Source of the DNA: Sarcomyxa edulis
Lineage: Eukaryota > Basidiomycota > Agaricomycetes > Agaricales > Mycenaceae
DNA length: 64,000 nucleotides
Direction: 5' to 3'
Assembly (NCBI GenBank): GCA_009761415.1
Contig: QUOL01000005.1
Coordinates: 372,001-436,000 of the forward strand
Below the pieces are notes generated by a model. The model was given only the letters and a program-made list of their open reading frames with translations, made no database searches and was not told the DNA's origin. Below, piece after piece: positions 11,575 through 21,892 of this stretch. Numbering within the stretch: position 1 is the first letter of the stretch; the number at the start of each line of letters is the position of its first letter. The position numbers and the translations under genes are program-made.

Positions 11575-12531
11575 ATGTCTGTTCAATCCGATCTACTATC
11601 TTTCTTCGCCCCAAAAATCCCAAAGGACGATCGCCGAGCCGCACTCCAAAAAATCGCAGAAACAACGCTAGACGCAATCGCAGAAGGATGCTATCTCTTG
11701 GACAATGACGATTTCTACGATCTTGCGACGAAAATCAAGCACTCTAAACGACGGACTCGTTACTTTGCTCCCGATTCTCTACTCTCCACCTGGGCATCAG
11801 TTTCACCTGGACCCGAGTCATCTACGCAGGAGACCGATACTGAGATATCCATCCTCGAAATATCGACTCTCGACGGTGCTCGTCTCCTCGCCGACATCCG
11901 TGACCCTGATCACCATAAGATTGGTATTCTAAATTTCGCGTCTGCGCGGAAGCCTGGTGGGGGGTTCATCAATGGGGCGCAAGCACAAGAAGAATCCATA
12001 GCTCGATCGTCAACTCTCTATCCCACTCTCATGACTCGTACGGCTCAGAATTTCTATACCCTGCATAACAACAACACGAAAGGGGGCTACTACTCGCATG
12101 CGATGATTTACTCTCCTGGTGTAGTGGTGTTTCGTGATGATGTTGGAGGGTGGACCGAACCGCTCATGGTTGACGTGATCACCAGTCCTGCTGTTAATGC
12201 GGGAGAAATCAGAAAGAATCTGAACAGCTCAGATGGTCGGACAACGGCAGAGGATAGGATCAAAAGGGTGATGAGGGAGAGGATGGCAAGAATTCTATTC
12301 CTTTTCGAAAAGGAAAACATACGGAAACTGGTTCTGGGCAGTTTTGGGACTGGTGTTTTCCAGAACGACGTTGACGTCGTTGCAAAGATATGGGCGGATC
12401 TTTTGACAGTCAAAGGTGCACGCTTCAAGGGCTCGTTCGATCACGTCGTGTTCGCGATCTTGGGGAGCAAGACTTTTGCAGACTTTGAGACTGCTTTCCA
12501 GAATCGGACGCAGAAGAGCTATGCGACGTAG
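11575..12531 (+). CDS. Microbial-type poly(ADP-ribose) glycohydrolase (DUF2263/TIGR02452)
   Basis: Single-exon gene of 318 residues. The signature PGGGFINGAQAQEE near residue 125 matches the GGG-x(6-8)-QEE catalytic loop of PARG-type macrodomains, in which the second Glu acts in cleaving ribose-ribose bonds of poly(ADP-ribose). Other family features are ILNFASARKPGGG just before it, LYPTLM, and the C-terminal LGSFGTGVFQNDVDVVAKIWADLL, a macrodomain phosphate-binding turn followed by a helix. The chosen start (MSVQSDLLSFF) begins right after an AG-rich leader. An in-frame extension to 11383 is hydrophobic and low in conservation, and was excluded. Expected substrates are ADP-ribosylated proteins or nucleic acids after DNA damage. 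No PARP gene lies in the window. Family call is strong; biological role is inferred. Confidence 0.88.
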   Translation: MSVQSDLLSFFAPKIPKDDRRAALQKIAETTLDAIAEGCYLLDNDDFYDLATKIKHSKRRTRYFAPDSLLSTWASVSPGPESSTQETDTEISILEISTLDGARLLADIRDPDHHKIGILNFASARKPGGGFINGAQAQEESIARSSTLYPTLMTRTAQNFYTLHNNNTKGGYYSHAMIYSPGVVVFRDDVGGWTEPLMVDVITSPAVNAGEIRKNLNSSDGRTTAEDRIKRVMRERMARILFLFEKENIRKLVLGSFGTGVFQNDVDVVAKIWADLLTVKGARFKGSFDHVVFAILGSKTFADFETAFQNRTQKSYAT

Positions 12532-12987
12532 CACTGGCAGCACGGGAGTGTTCAAGTTATGGCGGAAACCTCTTGATTTCTTGTATTGGATTAGCATGCG
12601 TGCGTCATGTTTTATTGCCATTTTTCTCGTGTTGTATAATGTAATTTTTATCAGTCGAAGTTGTAGTGACCAATGATGAACCAAGAGAGACGATGCAATC
12701 TGACCATTCTCTACTGCTTCAGCTTGTCGCAGACCCGCATTAGACGTACACTGTCACTGCTCGAAGATTGAAGTAGGATAACAACTGACTCGACCGACAC
12801 ATGTAACTATATCAAACAGACGACTTCTGTGTCGTTCCTCCTACTTCTTGAAGTCCCTGCAATTTCCTATAGGACAAATTTGATAATATATGGTTCCCTA
12901 TGGTGAGTATTCCCTCAATGCATGTCAAGAATCTATGCTTAATATCGGAGCGATGCTCCATCTAGGTGGAGGGCTTGTATGAGATCA
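12532..12987. other. Intergenic region
   Basis: 3' flank of the PARG gene, leading into the MITE. No gene-like frame was recognised. Confidence 0.4.
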
Positions 12988-12990
12988 TAA

Positions 12991-13221
12991 GGCCCCGTTC
13001 GGCGCCTCAGCTAAGCTCAGCTGAGTTTGCGATTTCCCCGCCAAATTCTAACTCGCGACTTTTGCTCAGTGGCGTACACCAAAACCGAATTGCTCTCGTG
13101 GCTTGTGACGTCTTTGTGACCAAAACTGAGACCGAGTTCTTGCCGAGTTCCCACGGTTAAAGTCAGCTCGCGGCAAACTCAGCTGAGTGAGTTTGAGATA
13201 GCTGAGGCGCCGAACGGGGCC
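12991..13221. mobile_element. 231-bp MITE with TAA target-site duplication
   Basis: The two ends are perfect inverted copies for 23 bp, beginning GGCCCCGTTCGGCGCC and continuing to cagcta at each end. The element is bounded on both sides by taa (12988-12990 and 13222-13224), which reads as a 3-bp target duplication. Inside, a second inverted motif ctcagctgagtttg lies near both ends. It has no coding capacity. A TAA/TTA duplication with G/C-rich termini is what PIF/Harbinger-type MITEs leave behind, so it was probably mobilised by a transposase encoded elsewhere. It sits between the PARG and BTB genes, about 320 bp before the BTB start. Termini and duplication are seen directly; the superfamily is inferred. 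Confidence 0.85.
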
Positions 13222-13224
13222 TAA

Positions 13225-13547
13225 AGACCTTGAAGCAGCAAAGAATCCTGTACCATCCCGCCGCCTCCAGATATTCGTCGCATTCGGCCTCCGTTGGCTG
13301 ACGGTGCACGATCAAGAACTGGCTACGAGTGGGTCATTTCGTTTACGTCCAAACCTCCGCAGCTGACGAGCGATCTGGTCGGGGCGTCATGTCCTCCCCA
13401 AAGACGCATGTTATACTCGTTCTACTTTCGTCCGCCTCGTTCCTTCATCAGCCGCAAGTTTTTGGAAACCTGAAAAGCCTGAGGTTATGGGCACGCCTCA
13501 ACCTCCGCTTCGGCATCAAGAAGACTTGCTAATTGTGGTTTCTCGCT
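13225..13547. other. Intergenic region upstream of the first BTB gene
   Basis: No gene recognised. This stretch between the MITE and the BTB start codon presumably carries the BTB promoter. Confidence 0.4.
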
Positions 13548-14435
13548 ATGACTTCTCCAACACACCATAGTGAATATTATTTTGACGACGGGAGCCTCGT
13601 GATCCAAGTAGGTTCATGAATCGGACTCTGGTGACCTCCTTAATGACGTTTTTTTCATGCGTAGGTAGAAAACACTCTTTTCAACGTGTTCAGGTCGACT
13701 TTTACGTCCCATTCTCGGGTTTTCAGAGATGTGTTTTCTTTGCCGAAACCCATAGCCGCTCCTGGTCACCCTGTCGAAGGCCAATGCGATGAATGCCCAC
13801 TGCGGTTCTCTGGCATATCTTGCGTGGACTTTGAACGGTTGTTGTGGATTTTGTATCCTCCGTTAGTGAATGCCTACCTCCAATATGTTCTCGTTGTCTT
13901 ACCTCCACAACATCATGATTGTAGTCACTTCGGCGCTCACAAACCGAGTACAGCAGCAGAGTGGACCTCAATCTTACATCTATCAACACGTTGGGAATTC
14001 GACGACATCCGGTCTCTTGCCATACGTGAATTAGAGCGCATTCCCCTTGGCTCCGTCGATAAGATACTTTTATCTAAAGAATACGACATCCAGTCTCCTT
14101 GGGCATTGGACGCTTATACAGAAGTTTGCCAACGCCAGGAGGCGCTCACTCTTGATGAAGGAAAGGCATTGGGGCTGGAAACTTCGATCCGAATTTCTCA
14201 GCTTCGAGAGCGCTTACGGTTCAATTCCATCAGACGGTCACTTTCGCCTTCAGCATCGCCGACTAGGAGAGGGACGTTTCCTCCCGTCCTTAACAGTGCC
14301 AGTCTCAAAACACGCAAATCAATTGGGGCTGTTCCTACTCTTCCGCGTCGCAAATCGATCTCGAAGCTCTCGGATACTTCACGCCTGATTGCCTCTGCGT
14401 TTGGACTCGCTGATGTCCGGAAAGATACTTCATAA
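13548..14435 (+). CDS. BTB/POZ domain protein 1
   Basis: Three exons (13548-13607, 13665-13861, 13925-14435) give 255 residues. The BTB fold covers roughly residues 12-105: YYFDDGSLVIQVENTLF, then RSTFTSHSRVFRDVFSLP, and FERLLWILYPP before the second intron. The following helices (EWTSILHLSTRWEFDDIRSL, then REL near 125) are the alpha-helical extension common in Agaricomycete BTB proteins. The tail is basic and Ser-rich (SLSPSASPTRRG, LPRRKSISKLS) with likely phosphorylation sites. The intron 13862-13924 is a multiple of three and open in frame, so it could be retained, but the spliced version restores the usual YPPHF...AAEWT. BTB domains mediate dimerisation and sometimes Cullin-3 binding; no partner can be named here. 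It is a tandem paralog of the next gene. Confidence 0.85.
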
Positions 14436-15317
14436 TGTTGAGTGTAAGGGAAATATTCTCGGGGCTTCGAAAGCTAACTCATTGTCGTTTCTAATCTTAG
14501 GTCTTTTGAGGTGTTGGGATATCATTATATTCAGCTTGATCTCCTAATCAATTTATCGATATCGCTGTCGGATATTGAATAGATCGTCAACTTCGAACTC
14601 ACGTTCAGTCCCAATGAGTCAGTCAATATTGCTTACCCTTTGTACCTCAACCTCAGGAAGACGCCCATTGATTTAGCTACGTTCTCAGGTTAGTATATGA
14701 ACACTGCCACATCTCGATGAAAAGAATGCCAAACTTTGAATGTCAACCTATGTCCTCTGGATCCACTTTTGGTTGTATCGTTGATTCGAATGCCAAATCG
14801 ATGCACTCCCGCGACCTACTACATGAGGCCTGCATTGATCGATCCATGGAATCATCCGACTGATCAAGTCTGCATTCGTTACGGTCCGCAAACCATCATT
14901 GACGAAGAAGTAACATTTTACGCACCGATTACTATCGCGGTCTTCCTGGACACTTGTGTGCTCGAGCGGCATCGGCTACTAGTACCGTGGCAGCCAATTG
15001 GAGCAACCTGATCGAAAGTAAGTCCGAGGCACGCTGTCCTGCTTACACGTGTATGCTACGGTCTGTTTGTTACACAAAACAATGAGACGCATGTTCGTTT
15101 GGCGTCGCTTAGCGGTATCGATGTACACACAATCATCCTGCAGGCTTTCAAAAGAGAAGACATATAATGGTCGGTCTGATGGTCAACAACATGTGTTCTA
15201 CACGTGTCTTTTGTCGACCTGGATTCATATACTGTCCTTCTCCAACAGCATCTCTTTCACTCTTCCCCCTCACCACAGTTCCCATCGTTCGGCCAAAAAG
15301 GCGAAATCCTCCTCGCA
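14436..15317. other. Interval between the two BTB genes
   Basis: About 880 bp. Short open stretches (for example 14580-14690 and 14736-15011) do not join into a recognised protein and have no BTB-like motif. It probably holds the first gene's 3' end and the second gene's promoter, possibly with decayed sequence. Confidence 0.35.
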
Positions 15318-17854
15318 ATGGCTCATCAACACCAATCTTCCGCCTCTGGTTCGGGTGATTTTGTAACAGTCAGAAAACACGATGAATTCTACCTCAGCGG
15401 CGGGGACCTTCATTTCCTCGTGAGTCACGACGTTCGTCAATACACTGTCGCACAGACCTACTGACCCCTGGCAAACAAGATTGAGAATAACCTTTTCCGT
15501 GTCCACCGGTATTTCTTCGAGCGCGAGTCCCCATACTTCAGAAACAAGCTCACAACGCCTGCATCACCTGGCGCAAGTCGCCAGGGTACAACTGATTCCA
15601 ACGCAATCGTCCTGGACGACGTACGAAGTGCCGACTTCGCGAAGTTGCTTTGGGTGTTTTATAATCCGTGCGTCTCCCATCATATCGGATTTCTTCTCGT
15701 CAATTCACACCTAAAAATAAAATGTTTGATAGTAAATATTCCTTGTACCATGCAAATGCCGAGGATTGGACAGCAATCCTCGATCTAGCACATCGGTGGG
15801 GATTCTCCGAAGTCAAGAACCTTTGTGTCCGCGAGATGGAGAAACTCGAGATCTCAGACATCGACCGAATCGTCGTCTACCACAAATACGATGTCGACAA
15901 GACACTTCTTATCCCGAGATATGCAGCTTTGTGTATGAGAGAGGAGACTCTGACTCTTCCCGAGGGCCTGCGTTTGGGAATGGAGACGACGTTGATGATC
16001 GCTCGGGCTAGGGAATGCGCACGGTCCAAGGATAGCGGATCGCGAAGCCCGACGCCTGCGGATTTAGATGCTGAATCGATGCACGCTTTGATCAAGGACA
16101 TCTTCGGGATTGCTAGTGTCGCGTCTGTGCCTGCACCCGAAGCTGCTACTGCGAGTTCGTCCACGGCTCAGACGGAAACTCCAAAAGCCGATGGTACGTT
16201 CTCCCCCTCCGGTGGATCGGTAGTGTATTATCATTGCAATCATATTCTAGGTTTGACTGACCTAGCGGCATTGCAGGAAACACAGGTGGAAGTAGCTCAA
16301 CAGGAGCAGGAACTAACGGCGCAGGAACCAACGGCATCGCAGCCTCAGCCTCAACCTCCACTTCAACTCCAACTGGAGTCGAATCCACAGGAGCTGGAAC
16401 CAATGGAATCGGAACCACAACAGAAGGAACTAACGGAACCAGCAGTGGAGCCAGCGGCGGAGCAGACATCAACGCCAACGCCAACAGTGCCTCCGGTGCC
16501 AGTGGAACTACCTCAGCCGCAAGAGCCGCTGCCGCCTCTCCTACCCCAACCGGAGCTGACAAGCAAAAGGGAAGAAATAATCGAGGAGGTAATCGCAACA
16601 ACTGACGGAAGTGACCAGCAAAAGATCGATGGTGGTGAGGGTGTCAACGAGAGTGGCGGGGACGCGGAGGATTGTCTGGGAGTAGGTTCTGGGAATGGCT
16701 ACGAAGGAGAGAAAGAGGGCGAAGTGTTAGCCCCGGAGGCAACCGCGGCTGTCGTGGAATTGGTGGCCGACGACGAGTCGGTCGACCAAACAGTGGAACT
16801 ACATGTAGCTGGAAAAGAACAAAACCTTGTAGCTGGAAAGGAAGTCGAAGTAAATGCTGGTGGGGTAGGAGGTGAAGCAGACGGACAGGCGGAGGTTCCG
16901 GACCAAACAGTTGAGACTACGATCGGTACGAGTGTTGTCAATAAAGATACTACTAGCGAAACGGAAAGTGCTAGTAATGTCGAAGTTCAAGGCGAACGTA
17001 TCGTGGACGCCGATCAGGACCAGGGAACCACAGAAGACTCTGAGGGTAATACTTCGGGGACGACTCTGATCGAAGAGAATGCCGAGCAGACCATCGATAA
17101 CATAGCCGAGGATGGGAAAGTTGAAGTGGAGTTCCAGGTACCCGGCGACAACACTGCAGGAGAACTTGGGGAGCCTCCCGGTGACACGGTAAAGCTCATC
17201 GACATCACGGAACCTAGTGGAGGAGAGCTTACCACCAAACCTGAACCGGGACGTCTCGAGGATTCCTTTACTTGGGACTTTGAAGACACCGCCCAACCTT
17301 CCGCCAGTAGTAACGATAATCCTGCTCCGCAGGCAGGAGCAGACGATATCATACTTAGCAGCAGCCAAACTCAGCAGACCGAGGATTCCACTGCTGACGT
17401 TGCGCTGCAGGTCAGTGCAGACCCCGACCCCAACACTCGACAGAGCGAGGGTGAGGTCACCACTAGTGATGATGAAAACAAGAGCCCCACCACTGGCGAC
17501 CTTCTCGGTATCGAATTAACCAGCAACGTTGGCACGAACAACGGACAGATCGAGGATGGTCAGACTGCAGGCAGTACTGACTCCGTCGATGTCGAAAATG
17601 CCAGTAAGGCTGCTCCGATCAAAGCAGATGACTATGACAGTTACGAAAGTTCTCAGGTCCTGGGAGCTCAGGGAGCCAATGTAAACGATATCCAGAATCC
17701 CACCACCGTTGACCTCGTCGATATCGAAATCCCCTCGCTGACAGCCGACGACGACGAGTCTGACGATCCGAACGAGCATTTTTACGATTCTCCGGACTGG
17801 CCTGATTTCCCTCTTGACAGTATACCTAACGTTTTGAAACTCTCCTTTGAGTAG
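15318..17854 (+). CDS. BTB/POZ domain protein 2 with long acidic tail
   Basis: Exons 15318-15419, 15480-15667, 15733-16193 and 16251-17854 give 784 residues; leaving 16194-16250 unspliced gives 803. The BTB fold is in residues 15-100: FYLSGGDLHF, IENNLFRVHRYFFERES, and DFAKLLWVFYNP before the intron. An AEDWTAILDLAHRWGFSEVK helix then parallels the first BTB gene, and KYDVDKTLLIPRYAALCMRE continues the alpha-helical extension. From about residue 250 the protein is low-complexity: Gln/Pro/Glu-rich, then an acidic Asp/Glu/Thr/Ser-rich stretch of some 400 residues ending in FYDSPDWPDFPLDS. Such tails look disordered. A competing acceptor at 16276 (ttgcag, with a ctgac branch 19 nt before it) would switch frame and end the protein near 16604, giving a shorter isoform. 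No specific function can be named. Confidence 0.8.
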
Positions 17855-18320
17855 TTTTCGTTCATGACTGAGGACCATTACAGATTGTTACGCCACTGAC
17901 AGGGTCCAGGACTGTTACGTATACCAGGAAATGATATCGATGTTGAGTCGAAGTTCCAGTGGTTCGGACTGGGAGGTCTAGAAGTGAGTAGAATCTCCTT
18001 CGTGGGTCCATTGGGTGCATAAAGAGTCCTGCAAGTATGTGTTCCCAAGCCCAAGCCAGAGGGGAGATAACGATGGCGCAAGAGAGAAGAACCTCGATGA
18101 TAGATGAATTGGCAAAGAGAACACCTTCAATTGTGATTTCCACGCCACACTGCGAGATAGATAAAAATACAGCTCTACGTATATCTAGCGGCTAACGGAT
18201 ACATACATACAACGGTTCAAATAACCGCATTATCCAATGTAACTGCTTCTCGTGTAATGCAAATCTATGTTGTGGTGTTACGATATGGGATGCCAGTGAC
18301 ACGAAAGAAAAAGAGTCCAA
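17855..18320. other. Convergent intergenic region
   Basis: 3' flanks of the BTB gene and of the minus-strand gene that follows. No gene recognised. Confidence 0.4.
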
Positions 18321-19724
18321 TCACGCGTCCAAAGACAGAGAAGAGTCAGCAATAACCCCGCCCAGAAACTCGATACCCTCCCTCGAAACTACGCCTCTCC
18401 AAGCTAATTGCAAGCCTCCATGACGGCCATGAACGTCTTCAGGTTCGCTGTCGCTGTCGCTATCGTCCCCTTTTTTGCCCACCGCTGTTCCTATTCTGAT
18501 ACCAGTGCGAGGCTTTGACTTGAACCCTACTCCTCCTTTCGTTTCAATAGCCTTAGCTTGTGGAGGATTGAGGTGGTGGTCGTGCCCCGCATCGTGAATA
18601 CCAACTAACACTCTGTGAATTGCGTCTTCCCCGTTTTCTTCTCTTGGGGCCGCGCGACGTTCGCGAAGGACGAGAAAGCAGACGGCAAGACTCATCGCGT
18701 CAACTGCGTGGTCTGGTGGTGTCGTTATCAGGATATGGGAAGGTGATGTATCGGTACTGTTGCTGCTATCATTGTTCAAAAGGAAATCACAACCAGCACG
18801 AATCTGTTGGGATGTGAGATGAGTAATTCCATTATCGTTCGGGCGTGGGGTAGCTAGAAGAACGTCGGTGTCGGAGCTGTCTGGTTCCGGATGGGGGATG
18901 AGACGGAGAGGAATATGTAGAATCAGGCTTCGTCCTTCGTCCTCAAGTTGTGGTGGCGGCGGCGGCGGCAGTGGCGAAGAATCAGATGCAGAGACAATTG
19001 CACGAATATGAACTCTCTTGTCCAGTTCCAATTTCTCCCCACCAATTTCCCCCGTATGTTCGTGATCAGAGACGTTACTCTCAAATGCAACCCAAACTCC
19101 ACCACCCACATATTGATATCTTCGTTTGTGCCGTTCTAGTTGTTCCTTTCTCTGGATTCGTAATTTGGCGGCTGGCTGGAGGACCTTCCGACGTCTTCGA
19201 GGAAGATGCCCGATATGGGGTTGGATATGTCCTTTTGGATTGGGTCTCCTTGGGCCATTGTTATCACTATGGTGAGAGATAGAAGCAGGAGGAACGGAGA
19301 TAGGGCGAAAGAGGATATGCTGACTTGACAGAGAAGGTCTAGGTGAGCGGGATAACGATGAAGACGAGGCCGAAGATATCGTAGAAGCAGGGGATGGAGA
19401 AGACGGTGCGACTTCGACAGACTCTTCGTCGAGCTCATCTTCAGCCGCAGCAGGAATTTGAAGCATACTCTCCTTTTTACGCACAATGCGTCTTGGAAGA
19501 TTACTAACGTGAGGTTGTAAATGTCCTTTCCCTGGCTGTTGCATAGGAGAAGGTGGGATATCGATAGAGAGACTCAGATTAATACCACAGCGTTCACGTA
19601 GCTTTGGATGGGGGAGCACGTTGGGTGTTACAACGAGGGTCGAAGAAGATGCAGATCCTGTAGGTGAAAGGCCGGGTCCAGGGGAGTTTGGGGTATCCAT
19701 TGGGGGTGGGTCAACCTGAGACAC
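18321..19724 (-). CDS. Phosphatase-like protein without catalytic cysteine (paralog A)
   Basis: Single open frame of 467 residues with no family name I recognise. Near residue 45 it has KLRERCGINLSLS. Basic blocks follow (GHLQPHVSNLPRRIVRKK and GHIQPHIGHLPRRRRK, an internal repeat of about 18 residues). The C-terminal third contains AGCDFLLNN, then HILITTPPDHAVDAMSLAVCF, and LQLAWRGVVSREGIEFLGGV. This last part aligns by eye with the gene at 36227-37129, which looks like a dual-specificity-phosphatase fold. In both proteins the loop where HCxxGxxR should sit carries no Cys, so catalysis is unlikely. The middle is Ser-rich and probably disordered. A role as a scaffold or binding protein is only an inference. 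Confidence 0.65.
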   Translation of the reverse strand: MSQVDPPPMDTPNSPGPGLSPTGSASSSTLVVTPNVLPHPKLRERCGINLSLSIDIPPSPMQQPGKGHLQPHVSNLPRRIVRKKESMLQIPAAAEDELDEESVEVAPSSPSPASTISSASSSSLSRSPRPSLSSQHILFRPISVPPASISHHSDNNGPRRPNPKGHIQPHIGHLPRRRRKVLQPAAKLRIQRKEQLERHKRRYQYVGGGVWVAFESNVSDHEHTGEIGGEKLELDKRVHIRAIVSASDSSPLPPPPPPQLEDEGRSLILHIPLRLIPHPEPDSSDTDVLLATPRPNDNGITHLTSQQIRAGCDFLLNNDSSNSTDTSPSHILITTPPDHAVDAMSLAVCFLVLRERRAAPREENGEDAIHRVLVGIHDAGHDHHLNPPQAKAIETKGGVGFKSKPRTGIRIGTAVGKKGDDSDSDSEPEDVHGRHGGLQLAWRGVVSREGIEFLGGVIADSSLSLDA

Positions 19725-20295
19725 GAGATTTTCGAAGATTTATACTTTATGAAGTGCCCACGCGATAAACACCTGCTTTGAAGGAATATTAAGACGGACC
19801 GTCGGATGAACTCCTGGGAGAAAGATAGAAGACGGAGGACGAGGTGGAGTAGGTTGTAGTTGAAACAGAAAAGTCGAGTGGGTAATCGAAAAGATAAGCT
19901 GCTCTAAGTTGATATGACAGAGACCGGGAGAAGAAACTGTAGTTCTATAGGTCTAAAATGGTGATATGTATGTCGTGATGATGGCCGTACGAGAAAGAAA
20001 GAGAGAGACGAGCAAGGCGGGGATGGATTGGCAGGATGACTGAGTTGGCTGTGTGGGTGTTGTTGAGAGGGAGCACTCCAAATCACAAACCCTTTTGGTG
20101 ACCCTCGTCATATACTTTGCAGCTCAAGATTGAGAATTACCCATCCGACCATCCGAGCTTAGAGTTGGTCATATATAGCTGCAGATACTCGATTGTACAC
20201 AATATTCGAAAAAGTAAACGTATACGTTACATAGATGTTCTGATTTCATTTATTCCTTCCATGCCATTCCTGCAGAAGTTTGAGTTGTTGTTGGC
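19725..20295. other. Intergenic region upstream of phosphatase-like paralog A
   Basis: Promoter side of the minus-strand gene ending at 19724 and 3' flank of the penta-EF-hand gene. No further gene recognised. Confidence 0.4.
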
Positions 20296-21511
<1,216 letters not shown>

Positions 21512-21892
21512 GAGTTTATTTGATTAGTTGGGTGTTTCGGGTGTTGGGAAGAAAGGAACGATCGTGGTCGATGTTCCAGTTAAAAAGGCGATATGAAGTC
21601 AGAAAGCAGTGCCTTCGTGCCACAAGCCTTGGCAGTACTCCAGATGGCAGTGCCGCACAGCGCTAAGCACTCCATGGAGGATGCTCGGAAGATCCTACGG
21701 GTTATATTTATCAGATAGGCGCGAAATGACCCTTACGTATACGGCAAGGATCAATCCATTATTGAGTATCAAGGCTATGATGCCAATGAAAGCAGCATAC
21801 ATAGAATAATAATTATTCCAGCAGAAAAGATAAATACAACGAGAATCTATCAGCAAAAGATAATCTCAGCAAGGAAAGAGAGATGAGATGGT

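Noticed and set aside
16146..16601. Minus-strand 151-codon frame, Leu/Val/Pro/Ala-rich
   Set aside because: Mirror of the low-complexity part of the BTB gene; composition follows from the sense codons.
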